The notes below the pieces were generated by a model. That model did not search any database, was not told where the DNA came from, and saw nothing but the letters and a program-made list of their open reading frames with translations. A DNA stretch of 64,000 bases from Streptomyces sp. NRRL B-1347 (lineage in GTDB: Bacteria; Actinomycetota; Actinomycetes; Streptomycetales; Streptomycetaceae), in NCBI RefSeq assembly GCF_000720325.1, contig NZ_JOJM01000010.1:62001-126000 (forward strand), given 5' to 3'. Below, one piece after another: positions 50,110-57,959 of this stretch. The position numbers and the translations under genes were made by a program. Numbering within the stretch: position 1 is the first letter of the stretch; every line of letters starts with the position of its first letter.

Positions 50110-50835
50110 CTAGGTCGCCTCGGTGGAGTCGCGTGCCCCGGCGCTGACGAGGCCGGTCTCGTAGGCGACGATGACGGCCTGGACGCGGTCGCGGAGTCCG
50201 AGCTTGGCGAGGATGCGGGCGACGTGCGTCTTGACGGTCGCCTCGGCCAGGTGGAGGCGGGCGGCGAGTTCGGCGTTGCTGAGCCCTCGGGCCAGCAGCC
50301 CCAGGACCTCCAGCTCGCGCGGGGTGAGCGTGGCGAGGTCGCGGTGGAGGGCGGCTGATTCGCCGCCGTGCCGGGTGAACCGCTGCACGAGGCGGCGCGT
50401 GATGGCGGGCGCGAGCAGCGCGTCGCCGGTACGGACCGTGCGGACGGCCGCGGTCAGCTGCTCGGGGGTGACGTCCTTGAGGAGGAAGCCGCTGGCACCG
50501 GCGGACAGCGCCGCGTAGACGTACCGGTCGAGGTCGAAGGTGGTCAGGATGATGACGCGGGGTCTGCCGGGCAGGGGGGCCTGCCCTGTTCGCGAGGAGT
50601 GCGGGGCTTCGGGCGCGGCCAGGATGCGGCGGGTGGCCTCCAGGCCGTCCATCTCGGGCATCCGGACGTCCATCAGGACCACGTCGGGCCGGGTGCGGCG
50701 GACCGCTTCGACCGCCTCGGCCCCGTTCGTCGCCTCGGCGACGACGTCGATGCCGGCGGCGCCGAGGATCAGCCGGAATCCGGTACGGACCAGGGTCTGG
50801 TCGTCGGCGAGGAGCACCCGCAGAGGGTCGGTCAC
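50110..50835 (-). CDS. NarL/FixJ-family response regulator
   Basis: A 241-residue response regulator. The receiver domain has LRVLLADDQTLVRTGF, the phosphoacceptor in PDVVLMDVRMPEMDG and LLKDVTPEQLTAAV. A LuxR helix-turn-helix (LTPRELEVLGLLARGLSNAELAARLHLAEATVKTHVARILAKLGLRDR) closes it. Its start overlaps the stop of the sensor kinase gene by 4 nt, so the kinase and regulator form a coupled two-component system. The divergent ABC transporter genes are the likely targets. Confidence 0.95.
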   Translation of the reverse strand: MTDPLRVLLADDQTLVRTGFRLILGAAGIDVVAEATNGAEAVEAVRRTRPDVVLMDVRMPEMDGLEATRRILAAPEAPHSSRTGQAPLPGRPRVIILTTFDLDRYVYAALSAGASGFLLKDVTPEQLTAAVRTVRTGDALLAPAITRRLVQRFTRHGGESAALHRDLATLTPRELEVLGLLARGLSNAELAARLHLAEATVKTHVARILAKLGLRDRVQAVIVAYETGLVSAGARDSTEAT

Positions 50836-52196
50836 GGTGTCTCCAGGGGGATGAGGGCCTCCACACGGTAGCCGCCGGTCAGGCGCGGGCCGGTGCTCAG
50901 GGTTCCGTCGTAGACGGCGAGGCGCTCGCGCAGGCCGATCAGGCCCCGCCCGCTGCCGACGTCCGCGTTCGCGCCGGGGCGCCCCCCGGCGTCGGTGACT
51001 TCCACCCGGAGCCGTTCCGGGCGGTACTCGACGACCACGGCGGCGGTGGCGCCGGACGCGTGCTTGACGGTGTTGGTCAGGGCTTCCTGGACCACGCGGT
51101 AGGCGGCGAGTTCGAGCCCGGGCGGGAGCGGGCGGGGCGGACCCGTCACGGTCAGGTCGACGGAAAGCCCGGTGTCCCGGACCCGTCCGACCAGCGTCTC
51201 CAGCTGGCCGAGTCCGGGCTGCGGCGCCAACTCCACCTCCGCGTCGGCCGGTTCCGCGCCCGGCTCCGCCGCCTCGCCCTCATCGGCCATGGTGAGCAGC
51301 CCCATGACGTGGCGCAGCTCCGTCATGGCCGCCCGTCCCCCCGCCTCGACGGCGAGCAGCGCCTCACCGGCCTGCTCCGGCGAAGACCTCATGATCGTGC
51401 GGGCCGCGCCCGCCTGGATGACCATCACGCTGACGTTGTGCGTGACGACGTCGTGCAGTTCGCGGGCGATGCGGGCCCGTTCGTGCTCGACGGCCCGGCG
51501 CAGCGCCTCGGCCTGCCTGTGTTCCAGAGCGGACAGGCGGGTGCGGCCCTCGTCGTGGCGGAGCTTCCAGGTGCGCAGACCGACGGCGGCCACGGCCATC
51601 GGGACCAGGATCAGCAGGGCGATGTACTCGTTGGGGACGATCGGCGTCACCGAGTTGCCCGACGTGCCGACCAGGACGACCGCCACCGGCAGCGCCGCCA
51701 GGGTCGCCACCCGGTACGGGCTGTACACGGCGGCACTGTAGACGGCTATGACGAACGCGTAGAAGGTCAGCCGCAGGACGCTCTGCGGCGTCGCCAGCGT
51801 CGCGGCCGTCACGACGCACAGGACGGCGAGCGGATAGCGACGGCGCAGCGCCAGGGCACCCGAGGCGATGACCGCGAGGCCCACCATGAAGGCCAGACCG
51901 CCGGGGCCGTGCGGGCGCGTCATGACGTGCTTCACGCCGGGTGCGATCTCGCGCACCACGACGGTCCCTACGTTGTCGACGCCGTAGTAGACGGTGATGA
52001 CCCCGAGTGACAGTGCCATCAGTACGTCGAACTGCCAGGCGCGCCGGGTGGGCCGCAGCGGCGGACCGCTCGGAAGCCCGGCGTCGCGGACGGCCCGGCG
52101 GGCACGATCCCGCAACTGCCCCACCGTCGTACGTACGTTCATCACCGGTTCATTGTCGCCGCCGCCCGGATCTGCGGAGTCCGCCTTGGTGGTCAT
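50832..52196 (-). CDS. NarL-type sensor histidine kinase
   Basis: A 454-residue kinase with a membrane region of several short-loop helices (about 50-190), a HisKA_3 dimerisation segment (HERARIARELHDVVTHNVSVMVIQAGAARTI, phosphoacceptor His in ELHD) and a GHKL ATPase domain (VQEALTNTVKHASGATAAVVVEY and GSGRGLIGLRERLAVYDGTL). There is no large extracytoplasmic sensor, so it probably perceives a membrane-located signal, possibly through the transporter. The start may be 52196 or an internal ATG at 52142. Coupled to the response regulator. Confidence 0.93.
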   Translation of the reverse strand: MTTKADSADPGGGDNEPVMNVRTTVGQLRDRARRAVRDAGLPSGPPLRPTRRAWQFDVLMALSLGVITVYYGVDNVGTVVVREIAPGVKHVMTRPHGPGGLAFMVGLAVIASGALALRRRYPLAVLCVVTAATLATPQSVLRLTFYAFVIAVYSAAVYSPYRVATLAALPVAVVLVGTSGNSVTPIVPNEYIALLILVPMAVAAVGLRTWKLRHDEGRTRLSALEHRQAEALRRAVEHERARIARELHDVVTHNVSVMVIQAGAARTIMRSSPEQAGEALLAVEAGGRAAMTELRHVMGLLTMADEGEAAEPGAEPADAEVELAPQPGLGQLETLVGRVRDTGLSVDLTVTGPPRPLPPGLELAAYRVVQEALTNTVKHASGATAAVVVEYRPERLRVEVTDAGGRPGANADVGSGRGLIGLRERLAVYDGTLSTGPRLTGGYRVEALIPLETP

Positions 52197-52317
52197 TGCC
52201 GGTGCACCGGGTACATCAGCCGCCTACATCGCAGGGATGACGTCTGCGCGGCTCATCCCGGCGCGGTACCGGAAGGGGTTCGGGCGGGCGACGCGTGCGG
52301 ACCGGGTCCGCTCCTAG

Positions 52318-52371
52318 CGTTCACGCAGCCGCCTGCCCGTACCCCGTTCACGCAGCCAACTGCCCGTACCC
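52318..52371. repeat. 27-bp tandem duplication before the ABC transporter genes
   Basis: Two adjacent 27-bp copies begin CGTTCACGCAGCC and end TGCCCGTACCC, differing at two positions. They end 12 bp before the ATG at 52384, next to the ribosome-binding site AAGGAG. They may bind the response regulator encoded nearby. Confidence 0.85.
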
Positions 52372-52383
52372 AAGGAGCCCTTC

Positions 52384-53136
52384 ATGACCACTCCCGTGAT
52401 CGAACTGCGCGAGGTGAGCCGCCGCTACGACAACGGCCCGCCCGCCGTGCACGAGGTGTCGCTGACCGTGCGGCCCGGCGAGGCCGTCGCCGTCCTCGGC
52501 CCCTCCGGCAGCGGCAAGTCCACGCTGCTCAATCTGATCGCGGGCCTGGACCGGCCCGACACGGGGACCGTCACCGTGGACGGCGTGCGGGTCGACCGGT
52601 TGAGCGAAGCGGGATCGGCGCTCTATCGGCGGTCGAAGATCGGCATGGTCTTCCAGTTCTTCAACCTGCTCGACGATCTGACCGTCACCGACAACGTCGT
52701 CCTGCCCGCCCGCCTCGCAGGCATGGCACGCCGCGAGGCGGGCCGCCGGGCCGCGGAACTCCTGCAACTGCTGGGCATCGAACGGCATGCCCGCGCCTAC
52801 CCGGCGCGGCTGTCCGGCGGCGAGCGGCAGCGTGTCGCGGTGGCCCGGGCGGTGATGAACTGGCCGGCGCTGCTCCTGGCCGACGAGCCGACCGGGGCCC
52901 TGGACACGGCCGCCGGAGAAGACGTCAGCAGACTGCTCAGCGGTCTCCATGCCGAGGGCCAGAGCATCGTCGTGGTCACTCACGACCTGGGGTTGGCGCG
53001 GTCCTGCACGAACCGTACGGTCCGCATCGCCGACGGCCGGATCATCGAAGACGCCCGGTCGCAGGAAGCCACCTCGCAGGAGGGTACTTCGCGGACGGTT
53101 GCTTCGGAGACGGTCACTTCGCGGGCCGTCCGATGA
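52384..53136 (+). CDS. ABC transporter ATP-binding protein (MacB/LolD type)
   Basis: A 250-residue ATPase: Walker [13 protein letters not shown]-loop [12 protein letters not shown], signature [15 protein letters not shown], Walker [14 protein letters not shown]-loop IVVVTHDLG. The [15 protein letters not shown] pattern is that of the FtsE/LolD/MacB group, which works with FtsX-type permeases in export or mechanotransmission. Its C-terminus is a short Ser/Thr/Val repeat ([11 protein letters not shown] ... TVTSRAV). Its stop overlaps the start of the permease gene (ATGA). Confidence 0.95.
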   Translation: MTTPVIELREVSRRYDNGPPAVHEVSLTVRPGEAVAVLGPSGSGKSTLLNLIAGLDRPDTGTVTVDGVRVDRLSEAGSALYRRSKIGMVFQFFNLLDDLTVTDNVVLPARLAGMARREAGRRAAELLQLLGIERHARAYPARLSGGERQRVAVARAVMNWPALLLADEPTGALDTAAGEDVSRLLSGLHAEGQSIVVVTHDLGLARSCTNRTVRIADGRIIEDARSQEATSQEGTSRTVASETVTSRAVR

Positions 53137-55481
53137 GCGCGCTCGGCAAGGTGGTGCGCTCGGGCGTGGGGCGGCGTCGGGTGCAGACGCTGGTGATCGG
53201 GCTCGCCACGATGATGGCGGTGGCCGCGTCCGTCCTCGGCGGAACGCTTCTCGTGGTGTCCGGCGCGCCCTTCGACGAGGCCTTCGCCAAGCGGCGCGGG
53301 GCGCATCTGTCCGTACAGTTCGACGCGGGCAAGGTGAGTGCCGGGCAGCTGTCCGCGTCCAAGCGCGCGCGAGGGGTGAGCGACGCGGCCGGGCCGTTCC
53401 GCACCGCGACGGTCACCCCGCGGCCGGACGGCTGGAAGAACCCCGGCTGGCCGATGACCGTGGTCGGGCGCGGCGACCCCGGCCGGGACGTCGACGAGGT
53501 GGCACTGCTCGAAGGGCGGTGGCCCACGCGCCCCGGGGAGATCGCGCTGTCCGCCGACTCCTCCGTCATCCCGGCCATGGGCGTGAAGCTCGCCTTCTCC
53601 CGTCTGCCCGACGGCCCGACCCTGACGGTGGTCGGGGTGGCCCGCTCGGTCACGCACAGCGCCGACGCCTGGGTGCTCCCGTCCCAGATGCAGGCGCTCA
53701 CCGCGCCCGGCAGCGGCGGCTTTCAGATGCTCTACCGCTTCACCGACGCGGGCACCGCCGCGCAGATCGCCGCGGGCGGCAGAGCCGTGACACGGTCCCT
53801 GCCGCCGAAAGCGGCCGTCGGCGAGCAGTCCTGGCTCACCGTCAAGAAGAGCGCCGAGCGCGACACCGCCCTCTACGTCCCGTTCCTCATCGCGTTCGGC
53901 GCCCTGGGCTTGGTCATGTCGGTGCTCATCGTCGGCAACGTCGTCGCGTCGGCCGTGGGTACGGGAACGCGCCGCATCGGCATCCTCAAGGGCGTCGGCT
54001 TCACTCCGGCCCAGGTCGTGCGGGCCTACGTGGGCCAGGCGCTGATCCCGGCCGCCGTCGGCACCGCCCTCGGCGTCGTCGCAGGCCACCTGCTCGCCGT
54101 CCCCGTACTGGCCGAGACCGAGGAGGTCTACGGCACCTCGTCCCTGACCATCGCCCCCTGGGTCGACCTGGCGGTGGTCGCCGGGGTGCTCGGTCTGGTG
54201 GCGGTGACCGCGTGGGCCAGTGCCTGGCGGGGCGGGCGGCTGCGCACGGTCGACGCGCTCGCCGTCGGGCGTAACGCTTCGACGGGGCGCGGCCGTTGGG
54301 CCGCGCGCCTGGCAGGGCGGCTGCCGTTGCCGCAGCCGGTCGCCCTGGGCCTGGTCCGGCCCTTCGCGCGGCCCGCCCGAGCGCTGGCCATGGGCATCGC
54401 GGTCCTGTTCGGCGCCATCGCCGTCACCTTCACCGTGGGGATGGGCGCCTCGCTCGGCCAGGTGATGAAGGCCAAGGCCCACGACGCGGCCGACGTCACC
54501 GTGGCCGCGCCCCTGCCGGACCCGCAAAGCCCCGAACCCGAGCAGCAGCGGCCCACGGCCGATCCCGCAGCGGTCACCGCGGCCATCGAGGCCGACGCCG
54601 GAACCGGGAAGCACTACAGCGCCTCGACGGTCCGAACGGCCGTGGCCGGCCTGACCGACACCGTCGACGTGATCGCCTTCACCGGCGACGCCTCCTGGGG
54701 CGGCTACACCATGGTCTCGGGCCGCTGGCTCGACAAGCCCGGCGAGGCGGTGGTCCCGACCCCCTTCCTGACCGCCACCGGCACCCGCATCGGTGACACC
54801 GTCACCCTGAACGGCCTGGCCGAGCCGGTCACCGTCCGCATCGTCGGCGAGGTCCTCGACCCCCGCAACGACGGCATGCAGGTCTACACCGACGCCTCGA
54901 CCCTCACAGGCGCACCTCCCAACCTGGCGGAGACGAGCCATCACATCGCGGTCACGTCCGGCACCGACGTCGCCGACTACGTCGACACGCTGAACGAGGA
55001 TCTGGCACCCCTGGGTGTCACGGCCCGGGTCGGCGGGCCCGGCGCCGGTGGCGACACGGTCGCTACGCTCAACGCATTGTCGGCGATCCTCACGCTGATG
55101 CTCGTCGCCGTCGCCGCGCTCGGTGTGTTCAACGGCGTCCTGCTCGACACCCGCGAGCGCGTGCGGGAGCTCGGCGTCCACAAGGCGCTCGGCATGACGC
55201 CTCGGCAGACCATCGCGATGGTCCTCACCTCGGTCACCGTGACCGGACTCGTCGCGGGCGCCGTGGGCGTGCCGCTCGGCGTGACCCTGCACGGCTGGGT
55301 CCTCCCCGCGATGGGCGACAGCGTGGGACTCCGCCTGCCCGAACCGGTCCTCGCCGTCTACCACGCCGCCGCACTGCTCCCGCTCGCCCTCGGCGGCCTG
55401 CTCATCGCCGTCCTGGGCGCACTCCTGCCCGCGGGCTTGGCGGCCCGGGCCCGAACGGCCACGGCCTTGCGCACGGAATAG
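53133..55481 (+). CDS. ABC transporter permease, FtsX/MacB-like
   Basis: A 782-residue permease with two FtsX modules, each with three C-terminal transmembrane helices (about residues 250-380 and 640-780), a pair of additional helices near residues 410-450, and large extracytoplasmic MacB-PCD-like domains between. Motifs TGTRRIGILKGVGFTPAQVVRAYVG and RVRELGVHKALGMTPRQTIAMVL are the diagnostic FtsX coupling helices. Such transporters export peptides, lipids or antibiotics, or transmit force to periplasmic partners. Coupled to the ATPase, and likely under control of the divergent two-component system. Confidence 0.93.
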   Translation: MSALGKVVRSGVGRRRVQTLVIGLATMMAVAASVLGGTLLVVSGAPFDEAFAKRRGAHLSVQFDAGKVSAGQLSASKRARGVSDAAGPFRTATVTPRPDGWKNPGWPMTVVGRGDPGRDVDEVALLEGRWPTRPGEIALSADSSVIPAMGVKLAFSRLPDGPTLTVVGVARSVTHSADAWVLPSQMQALTAPGSGGFQMLYRFTDAGTAAQIAAGGRAVTRSLPPKAAVGEQSWLTVKKSAERDTALYVPFLIAFGALGLVMSVLIVGNVVASAVGTGTRRIGILKGVGFTPAQVVRAYVGQALIPAAVGTALGVVAGHLLAVPVLAETEEVYGTSSLTIAPWVDLAVVAGVLGLVAVTAWASAWRGGRLRTVDALAVGRNASTGRGRWAARLAGRLPLPQPVALGLVRPFARPARALAMGIAVLFGAIAVTFTVGMGASLGQVMKAKAHDAADVTVAAPLPDPQSPEPEQQRPTADPAAVTAAIEADAGTGKHYSASTVRTAVAGLTDTVDVIAFTGDASWGGYTMVSGRWLDKPGEAVVPTPFLTATGTRIGDTVTLNGLAEPVTVRIVGEVLDPRNDGMQVYTDASTLTGAPPNLAETSHHIAVTSGTDVADYVDTLNEDLAPLGVTARVGGPGAGGDTVATLNALSAILTLMLVAVAALGVFNGVLLDTRERVRELGVHKALGMTPRQTIAMVLTSVTVTGLVAGAVGVPLGVTLHGWVLPAMGDSVGLRLPEPVLAVYHAAALLPLALGGLLIAVLGALLPAGLAARARTATALRTE

Positions 55482-55739
55482 TTGACGAGCCCTCGTCGGG
55501 ATGGTGCCGACGGGGGCTCTGCGTACGGCGGTTGACCGCAAGGCCGCCCGGTGGGGGCGGGGCGTCGCCCGGGGCTCCCTTGTCCGCGAGTGCCGACTGG
55601 GGCGCAACATGCGTGGGAATTGTGAAGAGATCATGTGTGAATCTTGGGATTCGGTCACGGGAGCGGAAAACTCGGAGCGCTCACTCGGCGCTTTCGAACA
55701 GGTCGGGCGCCGACCCATGCGATGGGAGACCGATCAACG

Positions 55740-56663
55740 ATGTTCACTCTGGTACGGAGCAGAGCGCGAACGGCCGCGCTCGCGCTCTCGGCAGTCGCGG
55801 CCCTCGCCTTCGGCGCGACCACCTCGACCGGCGCGGCAGCGGCCCCCGCTCCGGCTCCCACGAAACAGGGGCCGACCTCGGTGGCGTACGTCGAGGTGAA
55901 CGACAACAGCATGCTGAACGTCGGCAAGTACACCCTCGCCAAGGGCGGCGCCAACGTCTTCGACGTCGCCGTGATCTTCGCGGCGAACATCAACTACGAC
56001 ACGAGCAAGAAGTCGGCGTACCTCCACTTCAACGAGAACGTGCAGCGCGTCCTCGACAACGCCTCCACCCAGATACGGCCGTTGCAGCAGAAGGGCATCA
56101 AGGTCGTCCTCTCGGTGCTCGGCAACCACCAGGGCGCGGGCTTCGCCAACTTCCCGAACCAGCAGGCGGCGTCGGCGTTCGCGAAGCAGCTGTCGGACAC
56201 CGTCACCAAGTACGGCCTCGACGGCATCGACTTCGACGACGAGTACGCCGAGTACGGCAACAACGGCACCGGCCAGCCCAACGCCAGTTCGTTCGTGCAC
56301 CTGGTGACGGCGCTGCGCGCGAACATGCCGAACAAGATCATCAGCCTCTACAACATCGGCCCGGCCGCGTCCCGCCTCTCCTACGGCGGCGTCAACATCT
56401 CGTCCAAGTTCGACTACGCCTGGAACCCGTACTACGGCACCTGGCAGGTCCCCGGCATCGCCCTGCCCAAGTCGAAGCTCTCACCGGCGGCCGTCGAGAT
56501 CGGCCGCACCTCGCAGAGCACGGCTGCCAACCTCGCCCGCCGCACCGTCAGCGAAGGCTACGGCGTCTATCTGACGTACAACCTCAACGGCGCCGACCGC
56601 AGCGCCGACGTCTCCGCGTTCACCAGGGAGCTGTACGGCAGTGACGCCGTCTACACGCCGTAA
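55740..56663 (+). CDS. Endo-beta-N-acetylglucosaminidase H (GH18)
   Basis: A 307-residue secreted glycosidase. The signal peptide runs to residue 36; the mature chain begins APAPTKQGPTSVAYVEVN, almost the same as Endo H of S. plicatus. The GH18 motif DGIDFDDEYAEYG places the catalytic acid at Glu168 and the assisting Asp at 166, equal to E132 and D130 of mature Endo H. It cleaves between the two core GlcNAc residues of high-mannose and hybrid N-glycans outside the cell. The ATG at 55740 begins a normal signal peptide. Downstream lies an oligopeptide-type ABC importer, which might take up products; that link is speculative. Confidence 0.96.
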   Translation: MFTLVRSRARTAALALSAVAALAFGATTSTGAAAAPAPAPTKQGPTSVAYVEVNDNSMLNVGKYTLAKGGANVFDVAVIFAANINYDTSKKSAYLHFNENVQRVLDNASTQIRPLQQKGIKVVLSVLGNHQGAGFANFPNQQAASAFAKQLSDTVTKYGLDGIDFDDEYAEYGNNGTGQPNASSFVHLVTALRANMPNKIISLYNIGPAASRLSYGGVNISSKFDYAWNPYYGTWQVPGIALPKSKLSPAAVEIGRTSQSTAANLARRTVSEGYGVYLTYNLNGADRSADVSAFTRELYGSDAVYTP

Positions 56664-56903
56664 GGCGACCGCACGCCCCGGCATGCGGTGCTCCCTCGGG
56701 GCAGGCCGCATCCCGTAGGGCTGTGACCGTGCACGCCGCGCCTTTGACAACGATGTCGGAGGCGTGGTGTGTCCGGAGTCGGCGGGGGCGTGATGATTCC
56801 ACGTTCCGCTCCCGAGACGCCGACGATCCTCGAAGACACCACGAACGGGTACGTGTTCTGAGGTGAGCGCCTCAACCGACACGTACGCGGATACGCTTTT
56901 GGG

Positions 56904-56930
56904 GTCTCAGCCTGTGAACCGGTCTGAGAC
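56904..56930. promoter_or_regulatory. Inverted repeat upstream of the ABC importer
   Basis: GTCTCAG and its complement CTGAGAC lie 13 bp apart, about 50 bp before the first permease gene. This may be an operator. The rest of the 315-bp gap 56664-56978 shows no gene. Confidence 0.45.
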
Positions 56931-56978
56931 AGGCGCTATTCGGTCGTTCCAGGCGATGTCGAGTCGAGGGGTCCGTCC

Positions 56979-57959
56979 GTGCTTCGCTGCTGTGCTCGGC
57001 GACTGGGCACCACCTTCGTGCTGGTGCTGCTGGCGGTCACCTGCACGTATTTTCTCGCCGCGCTGAGCCTGGACCCGCGGTCCAACTACGCCGACCGCAA
57101 TCCGCCGCCGTCCCCCGCGGAAGTCGAGGCCGTCCTCAACGCCTACAACCTCAACCCCGAAACGCCGGTCGTCGAACGGTTCACGCACTGGGCGTGGGGG
57201 GTCGTCCGGGGAGACCTGGGGCGGCAGGTGTCCGGCGCCGACGTGAGCCCGGAGTTCCTGCGCCGCGCCATGACCAGCGTCCGGCTCGTCCTGCTGGCCT
57301 CCCTCATCGGTTCGGTCGGCGGGATCCTGCTCGGGGCCTGGAGCGCCACGCTGCGCAAGGGCCGGGGCGACCGCATCCTGACCTTGGCCGCCTTCGCCGT
57401 CCTCGCCACGCCCGTCTTCGTCATCGCGCTCGCGCTGCAACTGGGGGCGAGGAGCGTCAACGACGCGGTGGGAAGCGGCTTCTTCGCCTACACCGGGGAG
57501 TACGCGCCGGAGTCGACGGGGACCTGGGACAGGCTGGTCAGCAGGGCCCAGCACCTCGTTCTGCCGAGCGTCACGCTGATCGCGTACCAGGTCGCGCTGT
57601 TCAGCCTGTACCAGCGCAACACGATGCTTGATGTGCTGCACGCGGACTTCGTGCGCACTGCCCGGGCCAAAGGGCTCTCCCGGCGCACGGCCCTGCGCAG
57701 ACACGCGCTGCGTGTCGCGGTCCTGCCGCTGCTTCCGCTGCTCACGTACAACGCGGTGCTGGTCTTCACCGGAGCCGTCTTCATCGAGAGGATCTTCGGC
57801 TGGCACGGTATGGGCGAATGGCTCGTCGACGCCGTGTTCGCCCAGGACGTGAACGTGGTGGCGGCGATCGGGCTCTTCACCGCCGCGCTGGTTCTCGTCG
57901 CGAGCCTGATCGCCGACGTCCTGCACCTCGTTCTCGACCCGAGGAGCAGGATCCCATGA
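56979..57959 (+). CDS. Oligopeptide-type ABC transporter permease (DppB-like)
   Basis: A 326-residue permease with six transmembrane helices. The first is CARRLGTTFVLVLLAVTCTYFLA, and the coupling EAA-loop appears as DFVRTARAKGLSRRTALRRHALRVAVLPLL. RIFGWHGMGEWLVDAVFAQD is the usual end of DppB/OppB proteins. It pairs with the DppC-like domain encoded next. Its stop overlaps the next start (ATGA). Confidence 0.93.
   Translation: MLRCCARRLGTTFVLVLLAVTCTYFLAALSLDPRSNYADRNPPPSPAEVEAVLNAYNLNPETPVVERFTHWAWGVVRGDLGRQVSGADVSPEFLRRAMTSVRLVLLASLIGSVGGILLGAWSATLRKGRGDRILTLAAFAVLATPVFVIALALQLGARSVNDAVGSGFFAYTGEYAPESTGTWDRLVSRAQHLVLPSVTLIAYQVALFSLYQRNTMLDVLHADFVRTARAKGLSRRTALRRHALRVAVLPLLPLLTYNAVLVFTGAVFIERIFGWHGMGEWLVDAVFAQDVNVVAAIGLFTAALVLVASLIADVLHLVLDPRSRIP

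Noticed and set aside
52980..55718. 912-codon open frame antisense to the ABC permease
   Set aside because: It is rich in Gly, Arg, Asp and His as expected from reversed high-GC codons; the sense strand has FtsX motifs and a coupled start.
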